This document shows positions 52,611-61,825 of a DNA stretch of 64,000 bases, one piece after another; positions within the stretch are counted from its first letter, which is position 1; each line of letters opens with the position of its first letter. Position numbers and translations under genes: made by a program. The notes below the pieces were generated by a model. That model was not told the DNA's origin. It saw only the letters and a list, made by a program, of their open reading frames with translations, and did no database searches. Source of the stretch: Patiriisocius marinus (lineage in GTDB: Bacteria; Bacteroidota; Bacteroidia; Flavobacteriales; Flavobacteriaceae); assembly GCF_008974325.1 (NCBI RefSeq), contig NZ_BKCG01000001.1:620001-684000 (forward strand). Direction: 5' to 3'.

Positions 52611-54599
52611 TTATAAATTTTTTATGAAATCTTTTAAAGAGTTTCCTTTAGGTATCTCCATTTTCTTTCTAAGATTATATCTATAATTATCTACACTTGC
52701 AGCGCTAATACCTAACTGTAAAGCAATCTGCTTAGAGGTTTGGCCCAATCGCAGCATTGTAGCTACTTTTTTCTCCTTGTCATTTAAATTAGTATAAAGC
52801 TCATCTAATTTAGCTCTAAAAGAATCGTTAGTTGCATCTACTTGTTGATACAATTGAATCTTTTCTTTATTGTGCTCGATATCACTATTTATGTAATGTA
52901 TTGTTTCATTTACGATACCTTTATGAGTTTCATTAATAGCTTTTACGTTTTTCAACTTCTTTTTAATATTTTCTAAAAGGTCATTTTTTTCTGAAATATG
53001 AATAGCAAAATCTGTAATCTGCTTATTTTTAAACTTCACTTCATTATCTAGAGCTTGCTGTTTTACAGCTAATACCTCTTGTTTTGCAATTAGCCCTTCT
53101 CTTTTAATTTTTTCAAGCTTCTTTTGTCTAAATAATGTATAGATAAAGAAAGCAACTAAAAGGAGTAATAATCCTACTGAAAAATAGGTGCGTTCTTGTG
53201 CTCTTTGTTGTTCTGTTTCTGAAACTTTAAGTTGGGCATCTCGTGCTTCTAGTTTAGAAGAAAGTTCATTATAATTAAATTCAGATTGAAGTACATTAAA
53301 TTTGTTTTGTTTAATCACATCTTGAAGACTATCATTTAAATGAGAATGCTTTTTTAAGTATGTATAAGCATCAATAGTATTATTGTTTTGCTCAAGCACT
53401 TCATATAATTGCTTATATAGTTCTTTTTGAGATTCTTTATAATCATTAATATTAGGATCTGAAAGCACCTTTTTTAAGATACTTATAGCATTTCGAGAAT
53501 TGCCTTCTTTGATAAATATTTTAGCTTTTTGACTCGCAACATCAAACAAATTAACTGGATTCTCTGAAATTTCAGCTTGAAAGCTTGCACTATCTAAATA
53601 AACTTTAGACATTTCAATTTTTTCCTGCTCCATATACGCTTTACTCAAAAAGATATAATCGTCAGTTAATATATACGCCAAAGAATCTAACCGATCTACA
53701 TCTAAATTTTGTTTATATAGCGCTATTGCTTTATCGAAATTTTTTTCTTTTAAATGAATCGCAGCATTTGTTTTTTGAAGACTATGTATTCCATCTATAT
53801 TATCTACTTTTTCATAGGCAACTTTGGCGCTATCAATATATTTTCTAGAAAGGTCATAGGATTTTTCTTCAAAATAAAAACTAGATAAGAAATCATATGC
53901 TTCTCCTATTTCCCAATAAGAATCAATATCCTTAGCTAGCTGAAGTGCCTTATTAATACAAACTAAAGCCGTTTGTTCATTCTCTATAGATTGATAAATG
54001 GACGCTAAATCTGTATAGTTTTCTGCGAGATATGATTTTATTTCTGGCCCTTGTTCTTCTTTTAACAAAAAGCTATTTGCCTTTAGAAAACTTTCAAGTG
54101 ACAAATCATTCCGTTGCAAATACCCGTATGATATTCCTTTTAGACGATAACTAAAGCCAATTCCAGCAAAATGTTTAAGCTTATTTTTATTTGAATAACT
54201 TAGAGCGCTATCTGCATAAGCTATCGCTCTATTATCATCTTCATAATAAATTTCTAGCCGTGCTAACCTATTATAAGATCTAATAATATTAAAGCTATCA
54301 TTTTGTTTTTTACTTAAATTTAGTGCTTCATTTATATAATTTAATGCTCTTCCGTCCTCTTCTCCTATGGTCGCATACCCTAATCCAAGTAGTGCATCAA
54401 TTTTTTTAGGACCTGTAATTGTTGATGAAACAACTATTTCTCTTAAAGAATCTAAATATTTTTCTTGATTATCCTCAACATTTTCTTGTGCAATTGTATT
54501 AAATGATAACACAAAGAAAATGAGGATTAAAGAAAGGTTAAGTGACAAGTTATAACGAACAATCATCCTACTTACAAAGCTTTTTATTAGGTTAAACAT
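52611..54599 (-). CDS. Membrane-anchored TPR protein with LuxR-type DNA-binding domain
   Basis: A 662-residue protein; an ATG at 54566 would give 651 residues and a neater signal peptide (MIVRYNLSLNLSLILIFFVL ... TIAQ). After the signal come about 420 residues of TPR-like repeats, a coiled coil, one membrane helix (YFSVGLLLLLVAFFIYTLF, near 475-495), a second coiled coil, and a C-terminal LuxR-type helix-turn-helix (KKVATMLRLGQTSKQIALQL, SAASVDNYRYNLRKKM). There is no kinase or receiver, so this looks like a one-component regulator that senses outside and binds DNA from the membrane. A -7-like CATATTTG lies at 54633-54640 (minus strand). Confidence 0.85.
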   Translation of the reverse strand: MFNLIKSFVSRMIVRYNLSLNLSLILIFFVLSFNTIAQENVEDNQEKYLDSLREIVVSSTITGPKKIDALLGLGYATIGEEDGRALNYINEALNLSKKQNDSFNIIRSYNRLARLEIYYEDDNRAIAYADSALSYSNKNKLKHFAGIGFSYRLKGISYGYLQRNDLSLESFLKANSFLLKEEQGPEIKSYLAENYTDLASIYQSIENEQTALVCINKALQLAKDIDSYWEIGEAYDFLSSFYFEEKSYDLSRKYIDSAKVAYEKVDNIDGIHSLQKTNAAIHLKEKNFDKAIALYKQNLDVDRLDSLAYILTDDYIFLSKAYMEQEKIEMSKVYLDSASFQAEISENPVNLFDVASQKAKIFIKEGNSRNAISILKKVLSDPNINDYKESQKELYKQLYEVLEQNNNTIDAYTYLKKHSHLNDSLQDVIKQNKFNVLQSEFNYNELSSKLEARDAQLKVSETEQQRAQERTYFSVGLLLLLVAFFIYTLFRQKKLEKIKREGLIAKQEVLAVKQQALDNEVKFKNKQITDFAIHISEKNDLLENIKKKLKNVKAINETHKGIVNETIHYINSDIEHNKEKIQLYQQVDATNDSFRAKLDELYTNLNDKEKKVATMLRLGQTSKQIALQLGISAASVDNYRYNLRKKMEIPKGNSLKDFIKNL

Positions 54600-54754
54600 C
54601 TCTCATAATTTTCTCATGTGGTGTATGTGAGACAAATATGAGTAGTATCTTTGAAATGTAAATATAGAGGTTTACATTATTTTTCAGATTACTATTTGTT
54701 TTAATTAAATTAGATTATTGAGAGATAGATTTTCAAAATTGCTATGAAAATGAG

Positions 54755-54790
54755 GCCGTCACATGTAAATGTGGCGGCTTATCTTTTTTA
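54755..54790. terminator. Hairpin after recQ
   Basis: Stem GCCGTCACAT (54755-54764) and ATGTGGCGGC (54769-54778) with one G-T pair and a 4-base loop, 15 bases past the recQ stop. The longer T-run (TTATCTTTTTT) is on the plus strand; on the minus strand only CATTTTC follows, so efficiency for recQ is uncertain. The rest of the 194-base gap is the promoter region of the TPR-LuxR gene. Confidence 0.55.
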
Positions 54791-54793
54791 AGT

Positions 54794-56878
54794 CTATAAG
54801 TAAAGACCGTATTTTATTTTCCAATAAGGCATCTCACCATTAAAATATGTGAAGTACGTTTTAATACTTTCAGGGTTATCTAATTTATTCTTAGCACCCT
54901 TAATTAATTTAATTTCTTCGTCTGAAATAAACTGTTTTAAATCTATGTCCACACCCATTTCATGGATTTTCAAGAAATGACTGTGTACTGTATTATTTGT
55001 TATTCCTCTTTTAGTAGCAATTTCAGAAACAGTCAAACCTGACTCAAATAAATTAAAACTGCGTTCATGCGTTGTTACTTTTGTGGCATCTTTGTCTAAA
55101 TGCTTTGCAATAAGTTTTGTAAAAACTTCACCGTGTTTATCTAATTTAGCTTGACCTACTCCACTAATAGTAGCAAATTGCTCAAGTGTAACAGGTTTTT
55201 CATTTTCCATTGCTGTTAGTGAAGCATCACTAAATATAACATACGCCGGTACGCCCATTTCTGCTGCAAGCTTTGAACGGAGGGCTTTAAGTTTTTCGAA
55301 TAACCCTTGAGCCGTACTTTCTCTTTTAATCTTTCTTACTGTTGTAGCTTCAAGTTGTTCTTTTTGTAATGATGCGAGCCTAATATTGGTGCCTTCAAAA
55401 AGTATTTGTTTTGCTAAGGGGGTTAAAACTAATCGACCATTTTGATGAAACCAAATTTCAAGTACTCCTTGATTAAGTAATTGTATTACATATTGCTGAA
55501 GGTCTTTCCAAGAAATATCCTTAGCAGCTCCAAATGTTTTAACATGTTGGTATCCTTTGTCAAAAACTTGAGCGTTTTGAGATCCGCGTAATACATCAAT
55601 GACCATCCCTATAGCTTCTTGTTGTTTTAATCGAACAACTGCTGAACATATTTTTTGAGCGAGAAGTGTACCGTCAAAATATGTTGGCGGGTTTTTACAG
55701 ATATCGCAGTTGCCACAATCTTCTGGTTGGTATTCCCCAAAATAGTTAAGCAATGCTTTTCTTCTGCAACTTAGTGCTTCGGCAAATTGTTGCATTCGCT
55801 CTAACTTAGCTAATTGCACAACAGCAGTATCTGCACCTTCGGCAAATTTCCGAAGCATTACTACATCAGCAAAACTATAAAACATTAAGGCGTGCGATTT
55901 TAATCCATCACGACCTCCACGACCAATTTCTTGATAATAGCCTTCAATATTTTTAGGCATATTATAATGTATCACCCAACGAACGTTACTCTTGTCTATT
56001 CCCATACCAAAAGCGATGGTAGCAACAATTATAGGGGTGCGATCGTTAATAAAATCTTCTTGTATTTGATTTCTAACATCGGCTGAAAGACCGGCGTGAT
56101 AAGCCGCAGCATCGTATCCTTTCGCCTTAAGTTTTGATGCTAAATTTTCTGTTCCCTTTCGGCTTAAACAATAAATGATTCCGCTTTGCAAACCTCTACT
56201 TCCTAAAAATTTAAAGATCTGTTGTATTCGTTGTTGTCCAGGTCTAACATCTAAATAAATGTTAGGTCTGTCAAATGATGATATAAACCGTTGTGCTTGT
56301 GAAATTCCAAGCTGCTTAGTAATATCATCTTGGGTTGCCCTATCTGCGGTTGCAGTTAATGCAATTATTGGCGTTCCGGGAAATTCATCTTTTAACCTAC
56401 GGAGTTGTGTATAAGCAGGTCTAAAATCGTGACCCCAAGACGAAATACAATGAGCCTCATCAATTGCTATTAGGTTGATTTGTAGTTTACTAAAGTAATT
56501 AGTGATACCCCAAATACTTTCAGGAGCTACATAAATTAATTTAAGTTGCCCTGTAATAAGAAGTTCTAAAATGTCATTTTGCTCTTCCTGTGGCTGGCTA
56601 CTGTTATAGTATGCTGCTGCAATTCCGTTAGATTTTAGGGCATCTACTTGATCTTTCATTAATGCAATCAATGGAGAAACTACAATTGTTGTTCCTTCAA
56701 GAGCTAGAGATGGTAACTGAAAACACAATGATTTACCTCCGCCTGTTGGCATTATTGCCAAGGTATCGTTCCCAGCAAGTACGTTGTCTATGATTTCCAA
56801 CTGATTAGGACGAAAAGAATCGTACCCAAAATGTTTTTTTAATAACGGTAAAATGGTGGAAGATTGTTGAGTTTGCAT
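54794..56878 (-). CDS. recQ: ATP-dependent DNA helicase RecQ
   Basis: A 694-residue RecQ. Walker A TGGGKS (45-50), DEAH box D140-E-A-H143, HCISSWGHDFRP aromatic loop, and QEIGRGGRDG (motif VI) are all present, followed by the zinc-binding cysteines (C in LSCRRKALL and the CGNCDIC group), a winged helix, an HRDC domain (LFEKLKALRSKLAAEMGVPAY) and a C-terminal helix-turn-helix extension (SEIATKRGITNNTVHSHF). RecQ unwinds DNA 3' to 5' in recombination and fork repair. The last extension of about 100 residues is common in this phylum. Confidence 0.95.
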   Translation of the reverse strand: MQTQQSSTILPLLKKHFGYDSFRPNQLEIIDNVLAGNDTLAIMPTGGGKSLCFQLPSLALEGTTIVVSPLIALMKDQVDALKSNGIAAAYYNSSQPQEEQNDILELLITGQLKLIYVAPESIWGITNYFSKLQINLIAIDEAHCISSWGHDFRPAYTQLRRLKDEFPGTPIIALTATADRATQDDITKQLGISQAQRFISSFDRPNIYLDVRPGQQRIQQIFKFLGSRGLQSGIIYCLSRKGTENLASKLKAKGYDAAAYHAGLSADVRNQIQEDFINDRTPIIVATIAFGMGIDKSNVRWVIHYNMPKNIEGYYQEIGRGGRDGLKSHALMFYSFADVVMLRKFAEGADTAVVQLAKLERMQQFAEALSCRRKALLNYFGEYQPEDCGNCDICKNPPTYFDGTLLAQKICSAVVRLKQQEAIGMVIDVLRGSQNAQVFDKGYQHVKTFGAAKDISWKDLQQYVIQLLNQGVLEIWFHQNGRLVLTPLAKQILFEGTNIRLASLQKEQLEATTVRKIKRESTAQGLFEKLKALRSKLAAEMGVPAYVIFSDASLTAMENEKPVTLEQFATISGVGQAKLDKHGEVFTKLIAKHLDKDATKVTTHERSFNLFESGLTVSEIATKRGITNNTVHSHFLKIHEMGVDIDLKQFISDEEIKLIKGAKNKLDNPESIKTYFTYFNGEMPYWKIKYGLYL

Positions 56879-57117
56879 TGCTGTAAAGTTAAATATAATA
56901 GCCTAATTCGCTTTAGTGCTTTGACTGAATTTTCAAAATCAAACTAGATGATATTGAAAAAAACTAAATAGCTATCTAGCCTTTTTACGTATTTTGAATT
57001 GCGGCGCAAACCTACTTTTTACTGGTTATTCCATTAAATTTCAGTCTTGTTTTATAAATAGAAGGGGTGCAACTTAATATCAATGTATATTTCTCTCTTT
57101 AATCTGTAAATTTGAAT

Positions 57118-58971
57118 ATGTTAAAAACTTTCCCCTATCTCATTTTTATAATAGTTTTTATATGTAGCTGCACTTCAAAAAAAACAGAATTTGTTAATGC
57201 TGATAGTATATCAAAGTTACAGGAAAAGGCAACAGCTGCAGTTGGTGACTCTTCATATCATTATCTGAAAAACGCTGAAAAACTTCTTTTGAAAAACTCA
57301 TTTTCACAAAGAGACTCACTATTAACAGAAAACTATTTTGCATTAGGAGAGTATTTTCAATCAGCTGCTCAAAGTGATAGCTCAGTATATTATAACTTTA
57401 AGGGTATTCAATCAATTGATAGCATTACTAATAATAAAGAGATAAATCATTTTTATAATACTTATTATCAGTTATCATCTCTATTGAGATATGGAGATTG
57501 CTTACAAGTTGCTGAGGAATTTGAAAACAGAGTATCTGAAGATGATTACGAGTTAGTTTCAATCGCTAACTTTTTTCGTCAAAATATTGCTTTAAACGAA
57601 TACAACTATGCTTTAGCGCTTGAACATAATAATAAAATAATTTCATTATTAGAAAGGTTAAATGATAGACAAATAATTGCTCCTAGCCTTATTTCTAGAG
57701 CTGAAATATTTTATTATCAAAATGAAAAACAAAAAGCATATGCCATATTAGATACGCTAATCTCATATGAATCTGAATTAGACTACGACTCTAAAAGGCA
57801 ACTTTATGGTGATTACGCAGTCTACACTTTTTATGACAATCAATTTGATAAGTCTTTGCTATTTAATCAAAAAACGTTGGACAATATAAGAATCAGTAAG
57901 ATTAAGACCGAAGAGAAAAATATTTCTACAGCCATCGCTTATTCAAACATTGCAGAGATTTATATCGAAACAGGAAGCTATAACTTAGCACAAAAATATA
58001 TAGATTCTGTCTACGGTATTGGATTTGATAAAGTTAGGGTAACAACACAACGGAATATTTTAAAATATCAACTATTACTAGAGTCATTAACTAAAACCAA
58101 CGAAAGAAAAGTTAATAAGCTTCTTGATTCGATTTTTAGTTATCAAGATAAATCATATACAAAAAAATACAATCAAGAACTCCTAGCGCTAAATATTGAA
58201 ACAGAAAAGAAAGAAGAGATTTTAGCACAACAACAAGCTGCTGAAATTAAATCGATCAAGTTAGAGTCAAGGCTTATTGTTGTAATTATCGCTTCCTTAC
58301 TTATTTTTATTGTTGGGGTATTGTATTATTTTCTGCGGAAATATCGCCAAGAAAAGAAAGCGCTATACTTACAACAGCGATTATTGAGAACTCAAATGAG
58401 TCCACATTTTATTTTCAATACCCTATCATCCATTCATAATGTGATGTCAACTAATACAGAACGTGCAGCAACTTATCTTATTAAATTTTCTAAGCTATTG
58501 CGTTTAGTTTTAGAAAATTCTTTAGAAAACTATGTGCCTCTTGAAGATGAAATTGACTCCATTGAGCAATTTTTAGAACTACAATTACTTCGGTTTCCAG
58601 AAAAATTTGATTACACCATTTCATTGAAAAAATTAAATCAGGATATTGGTTATTCAATACCTCCTATGCTATTGCAACCTTTTATTGAAAATTCCATATT
58701 ACATGGTTTTAAGGGAGTCAAATATTTAGGTAAAATTAATATCTCAATTTCAGAAAAAAATAAATACCTTCAGTGTGTTATTGAAGACAATGGCGTTGGA
58801 CTTCAAAATAAAGAAAGTGCAATTCACAAATCTGTTTCGGTTGGTTTAATTTCAGATTTCATAGAAAAAACTACCCGTTCAAAGGTTTCTATAGTATCAA
58901 AAAAAGAGGAGAACCCATTAATATCTGGTGTGAGAATTTCTTTTCTCATTCCATTTAAAACAAATACATAA
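57118..58971 (+). CDS. TPR-containing LytS-type sensor histidine kinase with lipoprotein-like signal
   Basis: From the ATG at 57118 the protein has 617 residues; a TTG two codons earlier is in frame. The N-terminus, MLKTFPYLIFIIVFICSCTS, ends in cysteines at positions 16 and 18 in a lipobox-like context. About 330 residues of TPR-like helices follow, then a membrane helix (LIVVIIASLLIFIVGVLYYFL) and a His_kinase domain with RTQMSPHFIFNTLSSIHNV, H430 as phosphorylated residue, and ATPase motifs (PPMLLQPFIENSILHGF, EDNGVGL). It pairs with the LytTR regulator encoded 6 bases downstream. The TPR part is expected on the periplasmic side. Confidence 0.87.
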   Translation: MLKTFPYLIFIIVFICSCTSKKTEFVNADSISKLQEKATAAVGDSSYHYLKNAEKLLLKNSFSQRDSLLTENYFALGEYFQSAAQSDSSVYYNFKGIQSIDSITNNKEINHFYNTYYQLSSLLRYGDCLQVAEEFENRVSEDDYELVSIANFFRQNIALNEYNYALALEHNNKIISLLERLNDRQIIAPSLISRAEIFYYQNEKQKAYAILDTLISYESELDYDSKRQLYGDYAVYTFYDNQFDKSLLFNQKTLDNIRISKIKTEEKNISTAIAYSNIAEIYIETGSYNLAQKYIDSVYGIGFDKVRVTTQRNILKYQLLLESLTKTNERKVNKLLDSIFSYQDKSYTKKYNQELLALNIETEKKEEILAQQQAAEIKSIKLESRLIVVIIASLLIFIVGVLYYFLRKYRQEKKALYLQQRLLRTQMSPHFIFNTLSSIHNVMSTNTERAATYLIKFSKLLRLVLENSLENYVPLEDEIDSIEQFLELQLLRFPEKFDYTISLKKLNQDIGYSIPPMLLQPFIENSILHGFKGVKYLGKINISISEKNKYLQCVIEDNGVGLQNKESAIHKSVSVGLISDFIEKTTRSKVSIVSKKEENPLISGVRISFLIPFKTNT

Positions 58972-58977
58972 TTACAT

Positions 58978-59718
58978 ATGAAAAGAGTTATAATAATAGA
59001 TGATGAAGAATATTTACGAATACAGATACGAGAGAAACTAGAGCGTTACTTTAGTGATGATGTAATTGTAATTGGTGAAGCTTCTTCAGTAGAAAATGGT
59101 GTAAAAATTATTGACTCCCTTAAGCCAGATCTACTGCTTTTAGATATTGATATAACTGGTGGTACTGGATTTGACATTTTATCAAAAATTGCACACACAG
59201 GGTTCCAATTAATATTCATCACTGGATTTGATCATTTAGCTATCAAAGCTATAAAAGTTGGTGCATTAGATTATGTTTTAAAACCTATTGATGATGAGGA
59301 TTTTATAACTGCTATTAAAAAAACGCTTAAGGTTGACTCTAAACAAAATCAATTACAAGAACTTATAGAGGCCTCATATATTCAATTTAAAGGTTTAGAA
59401 AAAAAGAAAATTGTTCTAAAAACAGCGAATACACTTTATTCTATACTAGAAGATGATATTGTTTACTGTAAAGCAGATGGTAATTATACACACGTGTATT
59501 TAAAGGATAAAGAAAAAATAGTAGTATCCAAAACTTTGAAAAAGCTAGAGGATCTTTTTACAGAGGTTAAATTTGTAAGATGTCACAACTCTTTTGTAGT
59601 TAATAAAGATTATATAGAAAAATACACTTCAAACGGAACATTGATTACCACTAATGGTGTAAAAATTCCAGTCTCTAGTCGAAAGAAAGATAGTTTACTA
59701 AAACGAATTTTCAAATAA
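58978..59718 (+). CDS. LytTR-family response regulator
   Basis: A 246-residue regulator. The receiver has the acidic pair D8-D9, phospho-acceptor D56 in DLLLLDIDITGG, and YVLKPIDDEDF; the C-terminal LytTR DNA-binding domain is IVYCKADGNYTHVYLKDKEK and FVRCHNSFVVNKDYIEKY, which is complete. It acts with the TPR-LytS kinase just upstream. Target sites of LytTR proteins are imperfect direct repeats; I did not find a convincing pair. The exported-protein genes immediately downstream are natural candidate targets. Confidence 0.9.
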   Translation: MKRVIIIDDEEYLRIQIREKLERYFSDDVIVIGEASSVENGVKIIDSLKPDLLLLDIDITGGTGFDILSKIAHTGFQLIFITGFDHLAIKAIKVGALDYVLKPIDDEDFITAIKKTLKVDSKQNQLQELIEASYIQFKGLEKKKIVLKTANTLYSILEDDIVYCKADGNYTHVYLKDKEKIVVSKTLKKLEDLFTEVKFVRCHNSFVVNKDYIEKYTSNGTLITTNGVKIPVSSRKKDSLLKRIFK

Positions 59719-59887
59719 TTACTTTTTACTTTTATGTTTAGAGGTTAAACCAAAAAACACCTACTAAATGAAAGTTTACAATTATACATTTAAACAATGC
59801 ATTTATACAAAAGTGATTTTTATTGAAACGATTTTGTGTATTTTTCAACTTCAAAACTTAACTAAATCTAATTTACACCAAATAAGT

Positions 59888-60631
59888 ATGAAAAAATTAA
59901 TCTACCCCTGCATCATTATGATGGTCTTCTCTTTATTTTCTTGCGAACAAGAAACAATTGATACACCTGATAACAATATAGCAGACTTACAAAACTCAAT
60001 AACAAATCAAAACAGAACAATTGATGCTGAAATTTTAGAAAACAGTCTTCAATGGGCGTCTTATACTGTTGCTGAAGTACTTCTGAAAAACACAGAATTC
60101 GAAAGTTATTTTAACAGTAAAATTAACGGAAATAAAACAGTAAGTTTAAATAGCCTTCTTAATGATTCTAGTTTTCTAGGTATAGGTTTTAGAAATACAT
60201 TTGAGAATACTTTATTAGCTAGTATTTCAGGGGTAGGTCACCCAGAAGGCCAACAAGGTAGGCCTAGACTTCCTATAGGAGGAAGTGATTCTGATTCAAC
60301 ATCTCAACAACAAACCTTAGATTATTTAGATTACATACTTAATAATAATTGTATCGAAATATATATACCATATAATTTAGTTTTTACTAAAAATATCATA
60401 TATACAACTGGCCACCCTCTAGACAATGACAACTTTAGTTCTGGAATAAAACTTACTCGTGAAAGAGTAGACATTGTTGTATTTGAAAACATTGATTATC
60501 TAGCCCCTTCAATGGGTATGATGCGTAATAACATAATACTTGCAAGACCTGTAAGAACATTTTCAAGTAACTCAACCACATGTCTTTATTCTGATTATTC
60601 GGGAATTGATTTTACAACATTTTTTAACTAA
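59888..60631 (+). CDS. Lipoprotein of unknown function
   Basis: From the ATG at 59888 the product has 247 residues and begins MKKLIYPCIIMMVFSLFSCE, a signal peptide with lipobox LFSC and the lipidated cysteine at 19. An in-frame ATG at 59768 would add 40 residues in front of this signal and is rejected. The mature part has a helical stretch (SLQWASYTVAEVLLKNTEF) and a glycine- and proline-rich stretch (GHPEGQQGRPRLPIGGSDSD) but no family is recognised. It is 169 bases downstream of the LytTR regulator, followed by its own terminator. Confidence 0.6.
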   Translation: MKKLIYPCIIMMVFSLFSCEQETIDTPDNNIADLQNSITNQNRTIDAEILENSLQWASYTVAEVLLKNTEFESYFNSKINGNKTVSLNSLLNDSSFLGIGFRNTFENTLLASISGVGHPEGQQGRPRLPIGGSDSDSTSQQQTLDYLDYILNNNCIEIYIPYNLVFTKNIIYTTGHPLDNDNFSSGIKLTRERVDIVVFENIDYLAPSMGMMRNNIILARPVRTFSSNSTTCLYSDYSGIDFTTFFN

Positions 60632-60685
60632 AATGTATAATTATACTCTAACTATGTACTAGTTAAAAAATTTTAATATTGTATT

Positions 60686-60723
60686 TGCGCTTAGTTTCTA
60701 TTTAGGAGCTAAGCGCATTTTTT
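60686..60723 (+). terminator. Rho-independent terminator after the lipoprotein gene
   Basis: Perfect 9-base stem TGCGCTTAG (60686-60694) and CTAAGCGCA (60709-60717) followed by six T residues, 55 bases after the stop codon. It lies in a 314-base stretch without a gene (60632-60945), which otherwise holds only the palindromes described next and AT-rich leader sequence. Confidence 0.88.
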
Positions 60724-60857
60724 ATGCAATAAACTCTTAGTAGTATTCTATACAATGCAGTTTTATTTATATCGTAAAATCATTCCCAAATTGATTGATT
60801 ACAGTTACACAATAAACACGTACACCTACTCAAAACCTATTTTATAGTAGTTGTTTA

Positions 60858-60895
60858 AAAACTAGTTTTAAGATTGAAATAAGTAGTACGCTACT
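60858..60895. promoter_or_regulatory. Short palindromes upstream of the tail-fibre-like gene
   Basis: AAAACTAGTTTT (60858-60869, perfect 12-base palindrome) and AGTAG/CTACT with a 4-base centre (60882-60895), both 50-90 bases before the start codon at 60946. They have the size and position of regulator sites, but neither matches the TACCAT palindromes at the paralogous locus. Low confidence. Confidence 0.25.
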
Positions 60896-60945
60896 AATTG
60901 ATTAATACTCCATTTAAATCATAAACCAACTTAAAACATACTATT

Positions 60946-61824
60946 ATGAAAAAATCAATTCTATTATCAATCGCATTATTAAGCATTTACAGCGTGTCTG
61001 CTCAATGGTCAACTTCTAGCAACGGCACACAAGTATATACACAAGACAACGTAGGTATTGGACTTACTGGCCCTAGTACACTACTTGAAATTAACACTCC
61101 AACTATCTATGATGGAAATTTTTTGAAAATGGGTAAAATGATTAATCAAAAAAATGGAACTCGACTATTTAATTTTGGGTCTAATAATACATCTGGAGCA
61201 AGCTATTCAGGCTATACTGTATACGGTCTTAACGGCAAATTAAGAAGTTCACTAAACACAGACAATACAGTTACCTACTTAGGAACAAATGATTCAAATG
61301 GAAACGAAATTTTTAAAGTTCATGGTGATGTAAATAGTTCATACATTCATTTACCAAAACGAGATTCTAGAATTGTTATAGGTGATTTTGCAAGCTACCT
61401 TGAGACAGAGGGACATAAACTAGTTGTAAAAGAAGGTAGCGCAATGATTGAAGGAAACATTTTTACAGATGCTAACGTAGGTATTGGAACTGATCTTTTT
61501 AATGACAATACTGGTAACTATAGATTATCTGTTGATGGGCGTATTAGAGCTACAGCAGTGAGAGTTTATACTGGATGGGCAGATTTTGTTTTTGAAGAAA
61601 ACTATAATTTACCTACTTTAAATGAAGTTGAACAACATATAAATACACACGGACATTTAAAAGATATTCCAAGTGCCGCTACTGTAGCAACTGAAGGAAT
61701 TGATGTTGGTGAAATGAATAAATTGTTGCTTCAAAAAATAGAAGAATTAACATTATACACTATTGAACAAGATAAAAAGTTAAACGTATTATTTCAAGAA
61801 ATTAATAATCTTAAATCTAAATAA
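60946..61824 (+). CDS. Exported tail-fibre-like surface protein
   Basis: A 292-residue protein with signal peptide (MKKSILLSIALLSIYSVSAQ). It has NVGIG repeat units (DNVGIGLTGPSTLLEIN, ANVGIGTDLFNDN), then the C-terminal region NLPTLNEVEQHINTHGHLKDIPSA ... EMNKLLLQKIEELTLYTIEQ (in parts), ending in a coiled coil. That C-terminus is clearly paralogous to the protein at 29135-30091 (both carry LLLQK.EELTLYTIEQ). It is 1 base upstream of the T9SS protein gene, so they form an operon. Likely a trimeric surface fibre; ligand unknown. Confidence 0.78.
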   Translation: MKKSILLSIALLSIYSVSAQWSTSSNGTQVYTQDNVGIGLTGPSTLLEINTPTIYDGNFLKMGKMINQKNGTRLFNFGSNNTSGASYSGYTVYGLNGKLRSSLNTDNTVTYLGTNDSNGNEIFKVHGDVNSSYIHLPKRDSRIVIGDFASYLETEGHKLVVKEGSAMIEGNIFTDANVGIGTDLFNDNTGNYRLSVDGRIRATAVRVYTGWADFVFEENYNLPTLNEVEQHINTHGHLKDIPSAATVATEGIDVGEMNKLLLQKIEELTLYTIEQDKKLNVLFQEINNLKSK

Positions 61825-61825
61825 T

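Noticed and set aside
59768-59887. Upstream in-frame extension of the lipoprotein gene.
   Set aside because: It would place 40 residues before a clear lipoprotein signal peptide.
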